This document shows, in pieces, positions 1-6,902 of a stretch of 24,367 nt of DNA. Source of the DNA: a virus; the IMG/VR virus record IMGVR_UViG_3300015360_000194, positions 1-24,367 of that record; one strand, given 5' to 3'. A program made the translations under genes and the position numbers. The notes under the pieces are model-generated. The model was given only the letters and a program-made list of their open reading frames with translations. It was not told the DNA's origin and made no database searches. The stretch's first letter is position 1; every line of letters starts with the position of its first letter.

Positions 1-17
1 AAATCCCCTCTCAATCT

Positions 18-266
18 ATGATGATTGAACAAATATGGGTTGCTACAGAAATGTTGAAACTCAAGATGTATGGTGATAAAGAAAAAGATATAACTGGAGT
101 TACTGATGAATTAAAATCCACAAGAAAACAGATTACTGATTTAGATGAAAAAATGACTCTTCTTCTAGACGATAGAAAACTAAGAAAAGCAATAGTAAAA
201 ATAGTTATAGCAATATTTTCAACTATAGGTCTTGGTAAAATAATTAGTGAATGGTTACTAAAATAA
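18..266 (+). CDS. Small coiled-coil protein with C-terminal membrane helix (possible holin accessory)
   Basis: This 82-residue protein has a charged helical first half (about residues 10-55, with heptad-like spacing) and one hydrophobic helix near the C-terminus (about 58-75). That layout, a cytoplasmic coiled coil followed by a C-terminal anchor, resembles XhlA-type holin accessory proteins, but I see no diagnostic motif. The frame stays open upstream to the edge of the window, so the true start could lie before position 18; the tandem ATG codons at 18 and 21 are the first available. It precedes a multi-spanning membrane protein and an amidase, so a lysis or envelope role is inferred from context only. 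Confidence 0.6.
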   Translation: MMIEQIWVATEMLKLKMYGDKEKDITGVTDELKSTRKQITDLDEKMTLLLDDRKLRKAIVKIVIAIFSTIGLGKIISEWLLK

Positions 267-272
267 ACTAAC

Positions 273-821
273 ATGACACCAGAAGAATTAAAAAAGATAA
301 AAAGACAAGCTAATCTAGAAACTATTTATTGGGGATTAGGAGCAGCAGGTATATTAATATTTCTTTTCATTTTACAGAAATATATTCTAGGCGGTCAATT
401 TATAGGTAATTTAATTATAGAAATCCCAGCTCTATATTGTGGTATTATAGGAATAGTATTTACACTATTTACATCTAAGCTTGAAGCTTATTATTATACT
501 CATGAGATAAATGATAGTGAGCCAGATAATTTTAATGAGCATCCTCTATTTATGATGATTAGATTATGTGTAATAATTCCATTATGGATCCTTACTTCCT
601 GGGATATTATTCTTTGTTATATGGGGATGTTTCCATTTATTCATGATGGAAACTACTATAGATGGAGACATAAACTAAATCCGGATATTTATACTAAAAC
701 CTGGTTTGCTCAAAGTACTACTTCTACTGCCTGGTCTACTAAGTTTCTTACTCCAGTTATTAGAACTTCTCTATTTATAGTATCAGTAGTTATATTATTT
801 ATTTTAATATCTAACCAATGA
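273..821 (+). CDS. Four-helix integral membrane protein, unknown function
   Basis: The protein has 182 residues and about four hydrophobic segments, near residues 18-36, 43-68, 93-120 and 163-180. A polar, aromatic-rich stretch lies between the third and fourth (about 125-160, with an HDGNYYRWRH motif). I do not recognise the family. It starts six bases after the upstream gene, and its TGA overlaps the ATG of the amidase (ATGA), so it is translationally coupled to the lysis enzyme. A holin or membrane-remodelling role is plausible from position, but four helices and 182 residues are large for a classical holin. Confidence 0.7.
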   Translation: MTPEELKKIKRQANLETIYWGLGAAGILIFLFILQKYILGGQFIGNLIIEIPALYCGIIGIVFTLFTSKLEAYYYTHEINDSEPDNFNEHPLFMMIRLCVIIPLWILTSWDIILCYMGMFPFIHDGNYYRWRHKLNPDIYTKTWFAQSTTSTAWSTKFLTPVIRTSLFIVSVVILFILISNQ

Positions 822-1456
822 ACATAATACAGAAACATATTGATGATTCTCAATATTATAAACATGAGAATCCAAAATCTATTTTAGTACTCCACCATAC
901 TGCAGGGGGACCTAATCCATATAATGTACTTCATGGGTGGAACTTTAATGCAGAAAGAGTAGGTACAGCTTATGTAATAGCCGGCAAAGAAGATAAGACT
1001 AAATCTTATAAAGACGGAGATATAGTAGAAGCTTTTGATCCTAAGTATCATGCATATCACCTGGGCTTGAAGACAGCTAATAACCTGGATGTTACTGAGA
1101 AATCAATAGGTATAGAGATCTGTAACTGGGGTCAGCTAGTTAAAAAAGAAAATAAGTTCTATAACTATGTAAACACAGAAGCCTCTGCAGAAGAAGTAGT
1201 AACTTTCACAAGTCCTTTCAGAGGATTCTTATATTATCATAAATATACAGATGCCCAATTAGCTTCTTTAAAAGCTCTCATTCTTCATTTATGTGATAAG
1301 TTCAAAATAGATAAAAAATTCAGGCCAGAGATATTTGATATTAATCATACAGCACTTAATGGAGGATCTGGATTATGGACACATGTGTCTTACAGATCAG
1401 ATAAAAATGATTGCTCACCGCAACCTAAACTAATAGATCTATTAAACTCTTTATGA
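818..1456 (+). CDS. N-acetylmuramoyl-L-alanine amidase (endolysin, Amidase_2/PGRP fold)
   Basis: This is the likely endolysin, cutting the amide bond between N-acetylmuramic acid and L-alanine in peptidoglycan. It matches the T7 lysozyme-type zinc amidase layout: an HHTAG motif at residues 26-30 supplies the first zinc histidine, Tyr52 (TAYVI) fits the catalytic tyrosine, and a C-terminal block holds His189, Lys196 and Cys199 in the order of the T7 zinc/catalytic set (His, Lys, Cys). The 212 residues form essentially a single catalytic domain with no obvious wall-binding module and no signal peptide, so it would need a holin or similar protein to reach the periplasm. It overlaps the upstream membrane gene by four bases and is followed at once by more small membrane proteins. 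Confidence 0.92.
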   Translation: MNIIQKHIDDSQYYKHENPKSILVLHHTAGGPNPYNVLHGWNFNAERVGTAYVIAGKEDKTKSYKDGDIVEAFDPKYHAYHLGLKTANNLDVTEKSIGIEICNWGQLVKKENKFYNYVNTEASAEEVVTFTSPFRGFLYYHKYTDAQLASLKALILHLCDKFKIDKKFRPEIFDINHTALNGGSGLWTHVSYRSDKNDCSPQPKLIDLLNSL

Positions 1457-1457
1457 T

Positions 1458-1820
1458 ATGCCAGCTCTTGAGAAAGCAGATAGAGTTGGGTCAACCATAA
1501 ATAATTGGTTGAAAATTGGAGGCATTGCTGTAGGAGCTATTGTTTCTTGTACCTATGCTTATTATCTTATACTAAGTAATGTTGCTGACATTTCTGATCT
1601 TAAAAAGGAAAATGAGAATTTAAAAGCTGATTCAAAAAGACAGTATGGAATATTTAATGAGAAAGATGAGAAAAAAGAGACTCAATACAAGGAAGCTGCA
1701 TCTAAGTTTATGGACTGGATGCTTAAACATGAAGATAGATTAAATCAATTAGAGAAAGAATCTTCATATCAAAAGGGATGGAGAGAATCAGAGCAATTTT
1801 ACAATCAAAAATCTAAGTAA
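1458..1820 (+). CDS. N-terminally anchored coiled-coil protein (inner-membrane spanin-like)
   Basis: The 120-residue protein has one hydrophobic segment at about 18-40 followed by a long charged helical region (about 45-108) rich in Lys, Glu and Asp. This N-terminal anchor plus coiled coil is the topology of Rz-type inner-membrane spanins, which help join the inner and outer membranes in Gram-negative lysis. There is no family-specific motif, so the function is inferred from shape and from its place one base after the amidase stop. An alternative is a structural or scaffolding membrane protein unrelated to lysis. Confidence 0.6.
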   Translation: MPALEKADRVGSTINNWLKIGGIAVGAIVSCTYAYYLILSNVADISDLKKENENLKADSKRQYGIFNEKDEKKETQYKEAASKFMDWMLKHEDRLNQLEKESSYQKGWRESEQFYNQKSK

Positions 1821-1821
1821 T

Positions 1822-2112
1822 ATGACAGATATTAATAAGTTTAGTTTTGGCCAGATGACTAGTAATAGTGATGGTAAGACTTCCGGATCAGGGAGTATGG
1901 GAGTATATATTATAGTATTAAGTGTAATAGCTTTTCTATTTGGATGTGTAGATAAAGCCTGTATCTCACATACTACAGATGTTATGATGTATTCTTCAGC
2001 TAATATCCTAGTTGGGGCCGGTCTTCTTGGTTATAGAAAATCAGTAGATAAAACCACTATAGAGAATGCCAATAATCCAAAAGAAACTGTATCTTTAGAG
2101 CCTAATCAATAA
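1822..2112 (+). CDS. Small two-helix membrane protein (holin candidate)
   Basis: A 96-residue protein with a polar Ser/Gly-rich N-terminus, two hydrophobic segments (about 27-44 and 55-71) separated by a short Cys-containing loop, and a polar charged tail. Size and two-helix hairpin topology fit class II holins, which form the lesion that releases or activates endolysins. No sequence motif proves this. It begins one base after the upstream gene, within a run of co-oriented, tightly packed small membrane genes downstream of the amidase, which supports a lysis role. Confidence 0.6.
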   Translation: MTDINKFSFGQMTSNSDGKTSGSGSMGVYIIVLSVIAFLFGCVDKACISHTTDVMMYSSANILVGAGLLGYRKSVDKTTIENANNPKETVSLEPNQ

Positions 2113-2121
2113 TCTAAATCA

Positions 2122-2328
2122 ATGAAACTCTTTTCAAAAAAATCATTAGTAATAATTTTAGTAATAGCAGGAATCTCTGCAGGATTGATAGCAAGCTATA
2201 ATTTTATGTATAGTGCTGATTCAGCACCAACTACTGATAGTACTATAGTAGCTCCAATTATAGATACATTAGTACCCACAGTTCCAGTTACTGTAGACAC
2301 TACTAAAGTTGATACAACTAAGAAATAA
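2122..2328 (+). CDS. Tiny single-pass membrane protein with Thr/Val/Pro-rich tail
   Basis: A 68-residue protein with a Lys-rich start, one hydrophobic helix at about 8-28, and an outside tail of repeating Asp-Thr/Ser-Thr and Val/Pro units such as VDTT. The low-complexity tail suggests an extended periplasmic segment rather than a folded domain. I do not recognise it. Its place between a holin candidate and a spanin-like pair makes it a possible part of the lysis module. It is separated from the next gene by three bases. Confidence 0.5.
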   Translation: MKLFSKKSLVIILVIAGISAGLIASYNFMYSADSAPTTDSTIVAPIIDTLVPTVPVTVDTTKVDTTKK

Positions 2329-2331
2329 TTT

Positions 2332-2700
2332 ATGAATATAAAAGCAGTAATTGGTACACTTATAGCATTGCTAATATTTGCACTTCTTGCTGCTTTTTTT
2401 ATTCCTATAATTGTAAACCGGTTCAATAATCCTACCAAACCAGTAGATAACACTGAGCTCTATAAAAGATTTCAGAAGTCACAGGATTCCCTGGCTTCTA
2501 TTAATATAATATTATTACAAGCCCACTATAAAGATTCTCTCAGTACTGATAGTATAAAGAAGAGAGCAGCTCAGAATGAGATCAAATCAGTTTACTTAAC
2601 AGATAAGAAACATGAAAGGTTTAAGCTTCTTAATAATGCTACTCTTACTAAACAGGATAGCTTTATGTCAACCATCCACATTACAACCGACAATCATTAG
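2332..2700 (+). CDS. Single-pass membrane protein with helical periplasmic domain (i-spanin-like)
   Basis: This 122-residue protein has an N-terminal hydrophobic helix (about 5-28) followed by a charged helical domain to the C-terminus. The topology fits an inner-membrane spanin or similar envelope protein. The last 89 bases overlap, out of frame (+1), with the first part of the next gene, which itself begins with a secretion signal. An outer partner embedded in the end of an inner partner is the classic Rz/Rz1 arrangement, so I infer a two-gene spanin-like unit. No conserved spanin motif is visible, so confidence in the role is modest. Confidence 0.6.
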   Translation: MNIKAVIGTLIALLIFALLAAFFIPIIVNRFNNPTKPVDNTELYKRFQKSQDSLASINIILLQAHYKDSLSTDSIKKRAAQNEIKSVYLTDKKHERFKLLNNATLTKQDSFMSTIHITTDNH

Positions 2701-3037
2701 AGAGGGCACTACTGACTTTCGTTGTTTTTATCCTAATCAATATAATTATATTGTCACTAGTATTTCTAATGAAATATACTGTGATTCTATTGAGCCAATT
2801 AATATACAAACCATTCATCAATTAGATAGTATTGTAAAGAAACAGACTACTCAGAATAATATTCTTAGATCTATTATAGATAACAACAATGCACAGATCC
2901 TTAATGCTAATATGTTATTAGCTACTCTTAAACAAGATTTAAACCTCACTCAAAAATATGCTTCAAAACAGAAAAAGTACAAAGTATCCTTTGCTATTTT
3001 ATCAGCACTTCTTGGAGTATTAGTCATTATAAAGTAA
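2612..3037 (+). CDS. Exported protein with signal sequence and C-terminal membrane anchor (spanin candidate)
   Basis: The gene starts inside the previous gene in a different frame and encodes 141 residues. Residues 1-18 form a strong signal sequence ending in IALC with Cys19; this could be a lipobox, but leucine at -1 is not canonical (Gly, Ala or Ser is expected), so signal peptidase I cleavage is possible. The middle is helical and Gln/Asn-rich (about 65-115), and residues 125-140 form a second hydrophobic helix. A lipoprotein-like N-terminus plus a C-terminal inner-membrane anchor is the architecture of unimolecular spanins (T1 gp11 type), which have similar length. It is the last gene before a strong terminator. 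Confidence 0.6.
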   Translation: MKGLSFLIMLLLLNRIALCQPSTLQPTIIREGTTDFRCFYPNQYNYIVTSISNEIYCDSIEPINIQTIHQLDSIVKKQTTQNNILRSIIDNNNAQILNANMLLATLKQDLNLTQKYASKQKKYKVSFAILSALLGVLVIIK

Positions 3038-3062
3038 GAGTTATCAACATTTTATTAATATT

Positions 3063-3086
3063 AGCCACCTAAAAAGTGGCTTTTTT
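3063..3086 (+). terminator. Intrinsic terminator after the lysis module
   Basis: A perfect 6-bp stem, AGCCAC (3063-3068) pairing with GTGGCT (3076-3081), has an A-rich 7-base loop and runs straight into six T residues (3081-3086). It lies 26 bases after the last lysis-module gene and should end that transcript, separating it from the packaging and structural genes. Confidence 0.85.
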
Positions 3087-3193
3087 CATTAATATAAGCC
3101 TTTTAGTATTTTTAATAAAATATACACTTTTAGTTTAAACTTAAATTAGTATATTTATCCAAGATTTAAACTTCGAACTAAAAACTATAATAA
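3087..3193 (+). promoter_or_regulatory. AT-rich intergenic segment, probable promoter of the next operon
   Basis: About 107 bases of very AT-rich sequence separate the terminator from the next start codon. TATATTTA at 3150-3157 is one mismatch from the Bacteroides -7 consensus TAnnTTTG, but I see no convincing -33 TTTG at the usual distance. The leader just before the ATG contains AACTAAAAACTA, which recurs before the 702-aa virion gene. The promoter call rests mainly on position between a terminator and a new gene run. Confidence 0.4.
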
Positions 3194-3496
3194 ATGGAAA
3201 ACCAAAGTCCAGAACAAGCAGAAGAAGTTCTTACCCCAGAACAGATAGCACAAAGAAAAGCACAGATGCTACAGTTCTTTAAAGACCAACAACCCTTTCT
3301 TGAAGAACAAAAAAAGTATGAAACACTTATCACAGAAATAGACGAGTTAAGAACTAGAAGAATCAGAGCCCAGGTATTAATGGGACAAATGTTAGCTCCC
3401 TCTCAAGAGGAAGAGGCTAAAAATAAAGCTGAGACAAAAGCATCACAATCAGATTCAGTTAAACAAGAAGCTCAACCAGAAGTAGCAACCCACTAA
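3194..3496 (+). CDS. Glu/Gln-rich coiled-coil protein, unknown function
   Basis: A 100-residue soluble, highly charged protein. Residues 15-65 look like a helical or coiled-coil segment (LTPEQIAQRKAQMLQFF, then alternating hydrophobic and charged residues). The last 30 residues are low-complexity Glu/Lys/Ala/Gln/Ser sequence. It opens the gene run that leads to packaging and head genes, directly after a terminator. I believe similar small coiled-coil proteins accompany crAss-like packaging genes, but I cannot assign a function; a scaffold, cargo or regulatory role is possible. Confidence 0.65.
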   Translation: MENQSPEQAEEVLTPEQIAQRKAQMLQFFKDQQPFLEEQKKYETLITEIDELRTRRIRAQVLMGQMLAPSQEEEAKNKAETKASQSDSVKQEAQPEVATH

Positions 3497-3545
3497 AACC
3501 AAATAATTATGGATACAGAAACTAACATTAGAAATATTAGATTAG

Positions 3546-3677
3546 ATACAAACTCCAGATGCAAATAGTAAAATGAGTCTTCCATATATTTATATGTTTA
3601 CGGCAGATAAAAAACAAGTTCCTTGGCTAGCATCTCAAACAGATGTATTAGCTGAAGATTGGACTGTAGTAGAGTAA
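3546..3677 (+). pseudogene. C-terminal fragment of Tad2 (DUF2829), an anti-Thoeris sponge protein
   Basis: Reading this frame from just after the in-frame TAG at 3543-3545 gives about 43 residues that match the C-terminal half of DUF2829, including PDANSK, LPYIYM, the hallmark VPWLASQTDVLAEDW and a terminal VVE. DUF2829 is Tad2, a phage protein of about 90 residues that sequesters the cyclic-ADP-ribose-type signal of Thoeris defence. The N-terminal half with the usual GWNG region is absent. An ATG at 3509 opens only a 19-codon frame that is one base out of register, and the only in-frame ATG (3573) would give 34 residues. I read this as a truncated, frameshifted remnant; a working micro-protein is a weaker alternative. 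Confidence 0.75.
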
Positions 3678-3702
3678 TATTTTAGTAAAACCATAAACCA
3701 AC

Positions 3703-4071
3703 ATGGCTATTGTAAATCAGGTACAGAAAAAGATCAGAATGGATCAATGGGATATAGTGAAGTTTCAATTGAATATTCACTGTCATATCAATAAGATTAT
3801 CATTTCTGATCTTGATCTGAATTGTTTAACTCTCCTGGCATTAACCGGAGAAACAATCTTAGGAGATTTCTGTAAATCGGCAGTTGACACTCATATAGCA
3901 ACTAGTTTGCAGTCAGTGAGAAATATAATCAACAAAGCAGAGGAAAAACAACTTATAATTAAAAAGGGGAAGAATAAGAAAAAGATATCTCTAAATATTC
4001 AGAATATTCAAACTATTGGTAATATTTTATTAGACTATAAAATCTTAAGAGTTGAATCCCAGGAAGGCTGA
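3703..4071 (+). CDS. Conserved phage protein, possible winged-helix DNA-binding protein
   Basis: The protein has 122 residues. Residues about 35-105 show a helix, helix, helix, beta pattern (ETILGDFCKSAVDTH, then a Ser/Gln-rich recognition-like helix, then a Lys-rich basic wing) compatible with a winged helix-turn-helix. I do not recognise a named family. Its ATG follows the A/C-rich leader AAACCAAC (3695-3702) with no gap. Its 3' end overlaps the start of the HU/IHF-like gene by 20 bases, so the two are probably co-translated. A role in DNA packaging initiation or transcription control is possible but inferred. Confidence 0.65.
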   Translation: MAIVNQVQKKIRMDQWDIVKFQLNIHCHINKIIISDLDLNCLTLLALTGETILGDFCKSAVDTHIATSLQSVRNIINKAEEKQLIIKKGKNKKKISLNIQNIQTIGNILLDYKILRVESQEG

Positions 4072-4456
4072 AGATATATCTAAGCAAACTGCTAAAGATC
4101 TAGAATTAGATCCTATATTAGTAGAGCATATTCTTAAGTTTTATTGGAAGAATCTTAGGAAAATGTTGGTTGAATTAAATGAGCCCACAGTATTAATGCC
4201 AAATCTAGGATCATTTAAAGTAAGAAAAAAGATGCTTAAAAAACGTCTTAAAACTTATTCAGGAATATTGGCCGGTAAAACTCCTCTGACATTTACCAGT
4301 GCTGAAAAACAAGAACAGTTAGAAGAACTAATAAGAAGACTGCAAAAACTAACAGACTTCTATCAAGAAGAAGCCAATAGAAAACAGCAGTTTAAACTAA
4401 AGAAACATCAGGATGAGTCTAATCAGAATATGGAAAAACAAGGGCAAGATTCTTGA
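4052..4456 (+). CDS. HU/IHF-like DNA-binding protein
   Basis: The 134 residues begin with two helices (about 5-45) followed by MPNLGSFKVRKK (49-60), which aligns with the 'GFGxFxvr' strand of HU/IHF family proteins. The DNA-binding beta arm seems shortened and is followed by a basic stretch and a C-terminal helical, Lys/Gln-rich extension (about 83-134) absent from ordinary HU. IHF-like subunits are a known core gene near the packaging module of crAss-like phages, where they may bend or compact DNA. The start must be TTG at 4052: an in-frame TAA lies at 4046-4048 and the next ATG would remove the first helix. It overlaps both neighbours, by 20 and 44 bases. Confidence 0.8.
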   Translation: MNPRKAEDISKQTAKDLELDPILVEHILKFYWKNLRKMLVELNEPTVLMPNLGSFKVRKKMLKKRLKTYSGILAGKTPLTFTSAEKQEQLEELIRRLQKLTDFYQEEANRKQQFKLKKHQDESNQNMEKQGQDS

Positions 4457-4721
4457 AGGAATCACAAACTCTATATTTACTTCAGATCATGTGGAAGAGA
4501 TAGCCAATGAGAGAAAGAGAATATGTGAGGCATGTCCTAATATAGATACTGAAGGATCCTCCTGTACAATCCCGGGAACTCAACCATGTTGTAAATTATG
4601 TGGATGTTGTTTACACTTTAAACAAAGAGCTCTATCTGCATCCTGTGATGATAAAAGATGGGAAGCTGTTCTTACTCAGGAAGAAGAGGATACACTTAAT
4701 GATCATCTAAATACTAACTAA
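4413..4721 (+). CDS. Cys-rich zinc-ribbon-type protein
   Basis: A 102-residue protein with nine cysteines: Cys38, 41, 51, 59, 60, 63, 65, 66 and 78, including CEAC and a CCKLCGCC cluster. The N-terminal 30 residues look helical. Phages commonly carry small proteins with this layout, a short helical N-terminus followed by a Cys-rich module that probably binds one or two zinc ions; their function is not established. It begins inside the HU/IHF-like gene in another frame and ends one base into the ATG of the PD-(D/E)XK nuclease (TAATG), so the three are tightly coupled. Confidence 0.75.
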   Translation: MSLIRIWKNKGKILEGITNSIFTSDHVEEIANERKRICEACPNIDTEGSSCTIPGTQPCCKLCGCCLHFKQRALSASCDDKRWEAVLTQEEEDTLNDHLNTN

Positions 4722-5557
4722 TGGCACTCATCTTTAAACCAGAGTTTCATCAATATCAAAGTATTGATCCTAGTGAGAAAATAGACTGGTTAGGAGTGAC
4801 TACATTTGTTTCTCATTTTAAACAGTCTTTTGATCCGGTAAAACAAGCTACCAGATCATCTAATAATGTTAGATCTAAATGGTATGGAATTTCTCCAGAA
4901 GAAATACAATCTATCTGGAAGGGTGAAGGAGACAGATCTACTACATTAGGTACATGGTATCATAATCAAAGAGAGAGTGATATTATGGAATTTGAGACTA
5001 TGGAAAGACATGGAGTTACAGTTCCTATTGTAAAGCCTATTATAATTGAGGGAATAAAATATGCTCCAGATCAGAAACTTCAGAATGGAATATATCCTGA
5101 GCATTTGGTATATTTAAAATCAGCTGGAATTTGTGGACAGTCAGATAGAGTAGAGGTAGTTAACAGACTTGTTTCTATTTCAGATTATAAAACCAGTAAA
5201 GAAATTAAGCTAGAAGGCTTTACTAATTGGGAGGGACGTACTACTAAAATGTTATATCCTTTAGATCACCTAGATGATTGTCATATAGTGCACTATGGAC
5301 TACAACTTAGTTTATATTTATACATGATTCTAAAGCATAATCCTCAGTTCATTCCAGGAAAGCTAGTTATAGACCATGTAATCTTTGAAGAAGAAGCCAG
5401 AGATAAATATAATTATCCTATATACAAAAAAGATTCATCTGGTAATTATGTGATTAAAGATCTAAAGCATTATCCAGTCCCTTATTATAAAAGTGAAGTA
5501 ATAGCTATGATTAACTATCTTAGAGACAACAGACATTTAATAAAAGTTAAGAAATGA
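4721..5557 (+). CDS. PD-(D/E)XK superfamily nuclease (RecB/Cas4-like)
   Basis: A 278-residue protein with the core motifs of the RecB/Cas4-like branch of the PD-(D/E)XK fold: GTWYH near 77-81, GQSDR with Asp142, SDYKTSK with Asp155 and Lys157 (the D-x-K pair that binds metal), and YGLQLSLY around 192-199 (the Q...Y helix). These residues are all in order, so it should be an active metal-dependent DNase. No Cys cluster for an iron-sulphur site is apparent. Such nucleases are frequent near the IHF-like and packaging genes of crAss-like phages and probably act in DNA processing or recombination. Its TGA overlaps the start of the next gene (ATGA). Confidence 0.85.
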   Translation: MALIFKPEFHQYQSIDPSEKIDWLGVTTFVSHFKQSFDPVKQATRSSNNVRSKWYGISPEEIQSIWKGEGDRSTTLGTWYHNQRESDIMEFETMERHGVTVPIVKPIIIEGIKYAPDQKLQNGIYPEHLVYLKSAGICGQSDRVEVVNRLVSISDYKTSKEIKLEGFTNWEGRTTKMLYPLDHLDDCHIVHYGLQLSLYLYMILKHNPQFIPGKLVIDHVIFEEEARDKYNYPIYKKDSSGNYVIKDLKHYPVPYYKSEVIAMINYLRDNRHLIKVKK

Positions 5558-6036
5558 AAAAAGAAGATGCTCTAAATATCCTTATAAAGGATTCTGATAC
5601 CAATCTTATTTCGGATATTGAAGTATGGAGAGATATACCAGAATATGAAGGTAGATATCAAGCAAGTACTTTTGGAAGAATAAAATCATTATCAAAAAAA
5701 GTAGGAAGACCCGATAGTAAAAATAAACTTATAAATAGAAGAAGAGATATTATTATGTGTAGTAAACTTAATCTAAATAATAAGAAATCATATCATAGAG
5801 TAAATTTAGGTAGAGATAATACATTTCTAGTACATAGACTAGTTGCTCAAACCTTTATTCCAAATCCTGAAAATAAACCGTGTATTAATCATTTAGATGG
5901 AAATAAAAATAACAATCATATTAATAATTTAGAGTGGTGTACCTATTATGAAAATAACCAACATGCTTATAGGCTAGGTCTAAATAAACCTCAACTTCAA
6001 AATCTAATCTATGGAAAAAGAAAAAGAAATTATTAA
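5554..6036 (+). CDS. Free-standing HNH homing endonuclease (NUMOD4 + HNH)
   Basis: The 160 residues contain a NUMOD4-like segment (about 24-50: VWRDIPEYEGRYQASTFGRI) and an HNH_3-type nuclease core, HRLVAQTFIPNP (94-105) followed by INHLDGNKNN with His113 and Asp115 and then NNLEWCT. This is the standard architecture of phage homing endonucleases that cut alleles lacking the element. It sits between the PD-(D/E)XK nuclease and a conserved WDGH-type gene, overlapping the first by four bases and the second by 26. The neighbours look complete, so it is free-standing rather than carried by an intron. Confidence 0.92.
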   Translation: MKKEDALNILIKDSDTNLISDIEVWRDIPEYEGRYQASTFGRIKSLSKKVGRPDSKNKLINRRRDIIMCSKLNLNNKKSYHRVNLGRDNTFLVHRLVAQTFIPNPENKPCINHLDGNKNNNHINNLEWCTYYENNQHAYRLGLNKPQLQNLIYGKRKRNY

Positions 6037-6388
6037 ATCTATAAATAGTTTAATAAGTAATCTAGATATTAATAAAGATAATATCAGTGATACTTATCAT
6101 ACATTCAAAGAATTATATGATCATAGAATAGTATTATTTATAGCACTTTGCAGATGTCTTGAAGGAACAGATCATGATGCATGGAGAACTATCAAACACT
6201 CAGACAATACTATCTGGAAAGGATGGTTTGTACTAGGACTTGGTAAAGAGCCAGGTAAACAAATTACATATCATTTACCTATAGAACTATGGGATAAATG
6301 TAAGTTTGCTGAGACCCTGGATAAAGCCCCAGAATTCGATGGTCATACTTCTGCAGATGTGTTAACTAGACTTAGAGATTTATGTTAG
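6011..6388 (+). CDS. Conserved phage protein with DGHTS motif ('WDGH' family)
   Basis: A 125-residue protein of a family common in phages and prophages, with the N-terminal block SDTYHTFKELYDHR (26-39), a central Trp-rich region (WKGWFVLGLG), a TYHLP segment and the C-terminal signature PEFDGHTSADV (107-117). The family has no established function that I know of. The blocks are all present and in order, so the gene looks intact despite the homing endonuclease inserted upstream. Its start is inside the tail of that endonuclease gene, and its TAG overlaps the next gene by seven bases. Confidence 0.8.
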   Translation: MEKEKEIIKSINSLISNLDINKDNISDTYHTFKELYDHRIVLFIALCRCLEGTDHDAWRTIKHSDNTIWKGWFVLGLGKEPGKQITYHLPIELWDKCKFAETLDKAPEFDGHTSADVLTRLRDLC

Positions 6389-6900
6389 CCTGTCTATTTG
6401 ATATAGAGAATGGAAAGATCATTCCTTCTATTCATGTTCATACTATTAAGTTCTTAAAAGATATCATAGATAAATATCCAAAGGATTATCTAAAGATCTA
6501 TCAATATCTATTTTACATCTGCTGTCCTAATCCTACCATAAATCCTTATTTTAATCTTCCGGAAGAAGATAAAGAACAAGTAATACTTAGTGATATAGAA
6601 GCTGAGTTTTCAATAGAAGATCCAATGATTATAACTGCAATTGAAAGATGTCATCAGTTATACGAAACTCCAACTTATAGATCAGCTATAGCAGCCAAAA
6701 TCATGTTAGATAAAATAAATAAGTATCTAAGAGAGACTAATATTAATGGAAATAGTAAAGATGGAAATGGAGCTTTTATTCTCCGAGCCATGAAAGATCT
6801 TACAGATATGAGGATGACTTATAAAAGTGCATATAAAGATCTTGAAGAAGAACAAAAGATACATGTTAGAGGTAAGATTGATAAAGCTTATGATCAGTAA
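6382..6900 (+). CDS. Conserved protein directly upstream of the terminase (small terminase candidate)
   Basis: A 172-residue, mostly helical protein with no motif I can name. Residues 1-60 include Cys-containing hydrophobic helices (FYICCPNP), and residues 90-172 are charged helices ending in a basic segment. It ends two bases before the large terminase starts, the usual position of a small terminase subunit, which would recognise viral DNA and regulate TerL. This is inference from location and size only; crAss-like small terminases are not easily recognised from sequence. It overlaps the previous gene by seven bases. Confidence 0.6.
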   Translation: MLACLFDIENGKIIPSIHVHTIKFLKDIIDKYPKDYLKIYQYLFYICCPNPTINPYFNLPEEDKEQVILSDIEAEFSIEDPMIITAIERCHQLYETPTYRSAIAAKIMLDKINKYLRETNINGNSKDGNGAFILRAMKDLTDMRMTYKSAYKDLEEEQKIHVRGKIDKAYDQ

Positions 6901-6902
6901 GT

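Noticed and set aside
11-274. Reverse-strand open frame opposite the first gene
   Set aside because: It is the antisense shadow of the + strand gene at 18-266 and has no leader, neighbours or recognisable motif. The same holds for other reverse frames, such as 11308-11604, 15272-15523, 19862-20125 and 22255-22530.
3509-3568. Nineteen-codon frame starting at 3509 as a separate gene
   Set aside because: It has no support other than an ATG and an A-rich leader; it is more simply the out-of-register front of the Tad2 remnant.
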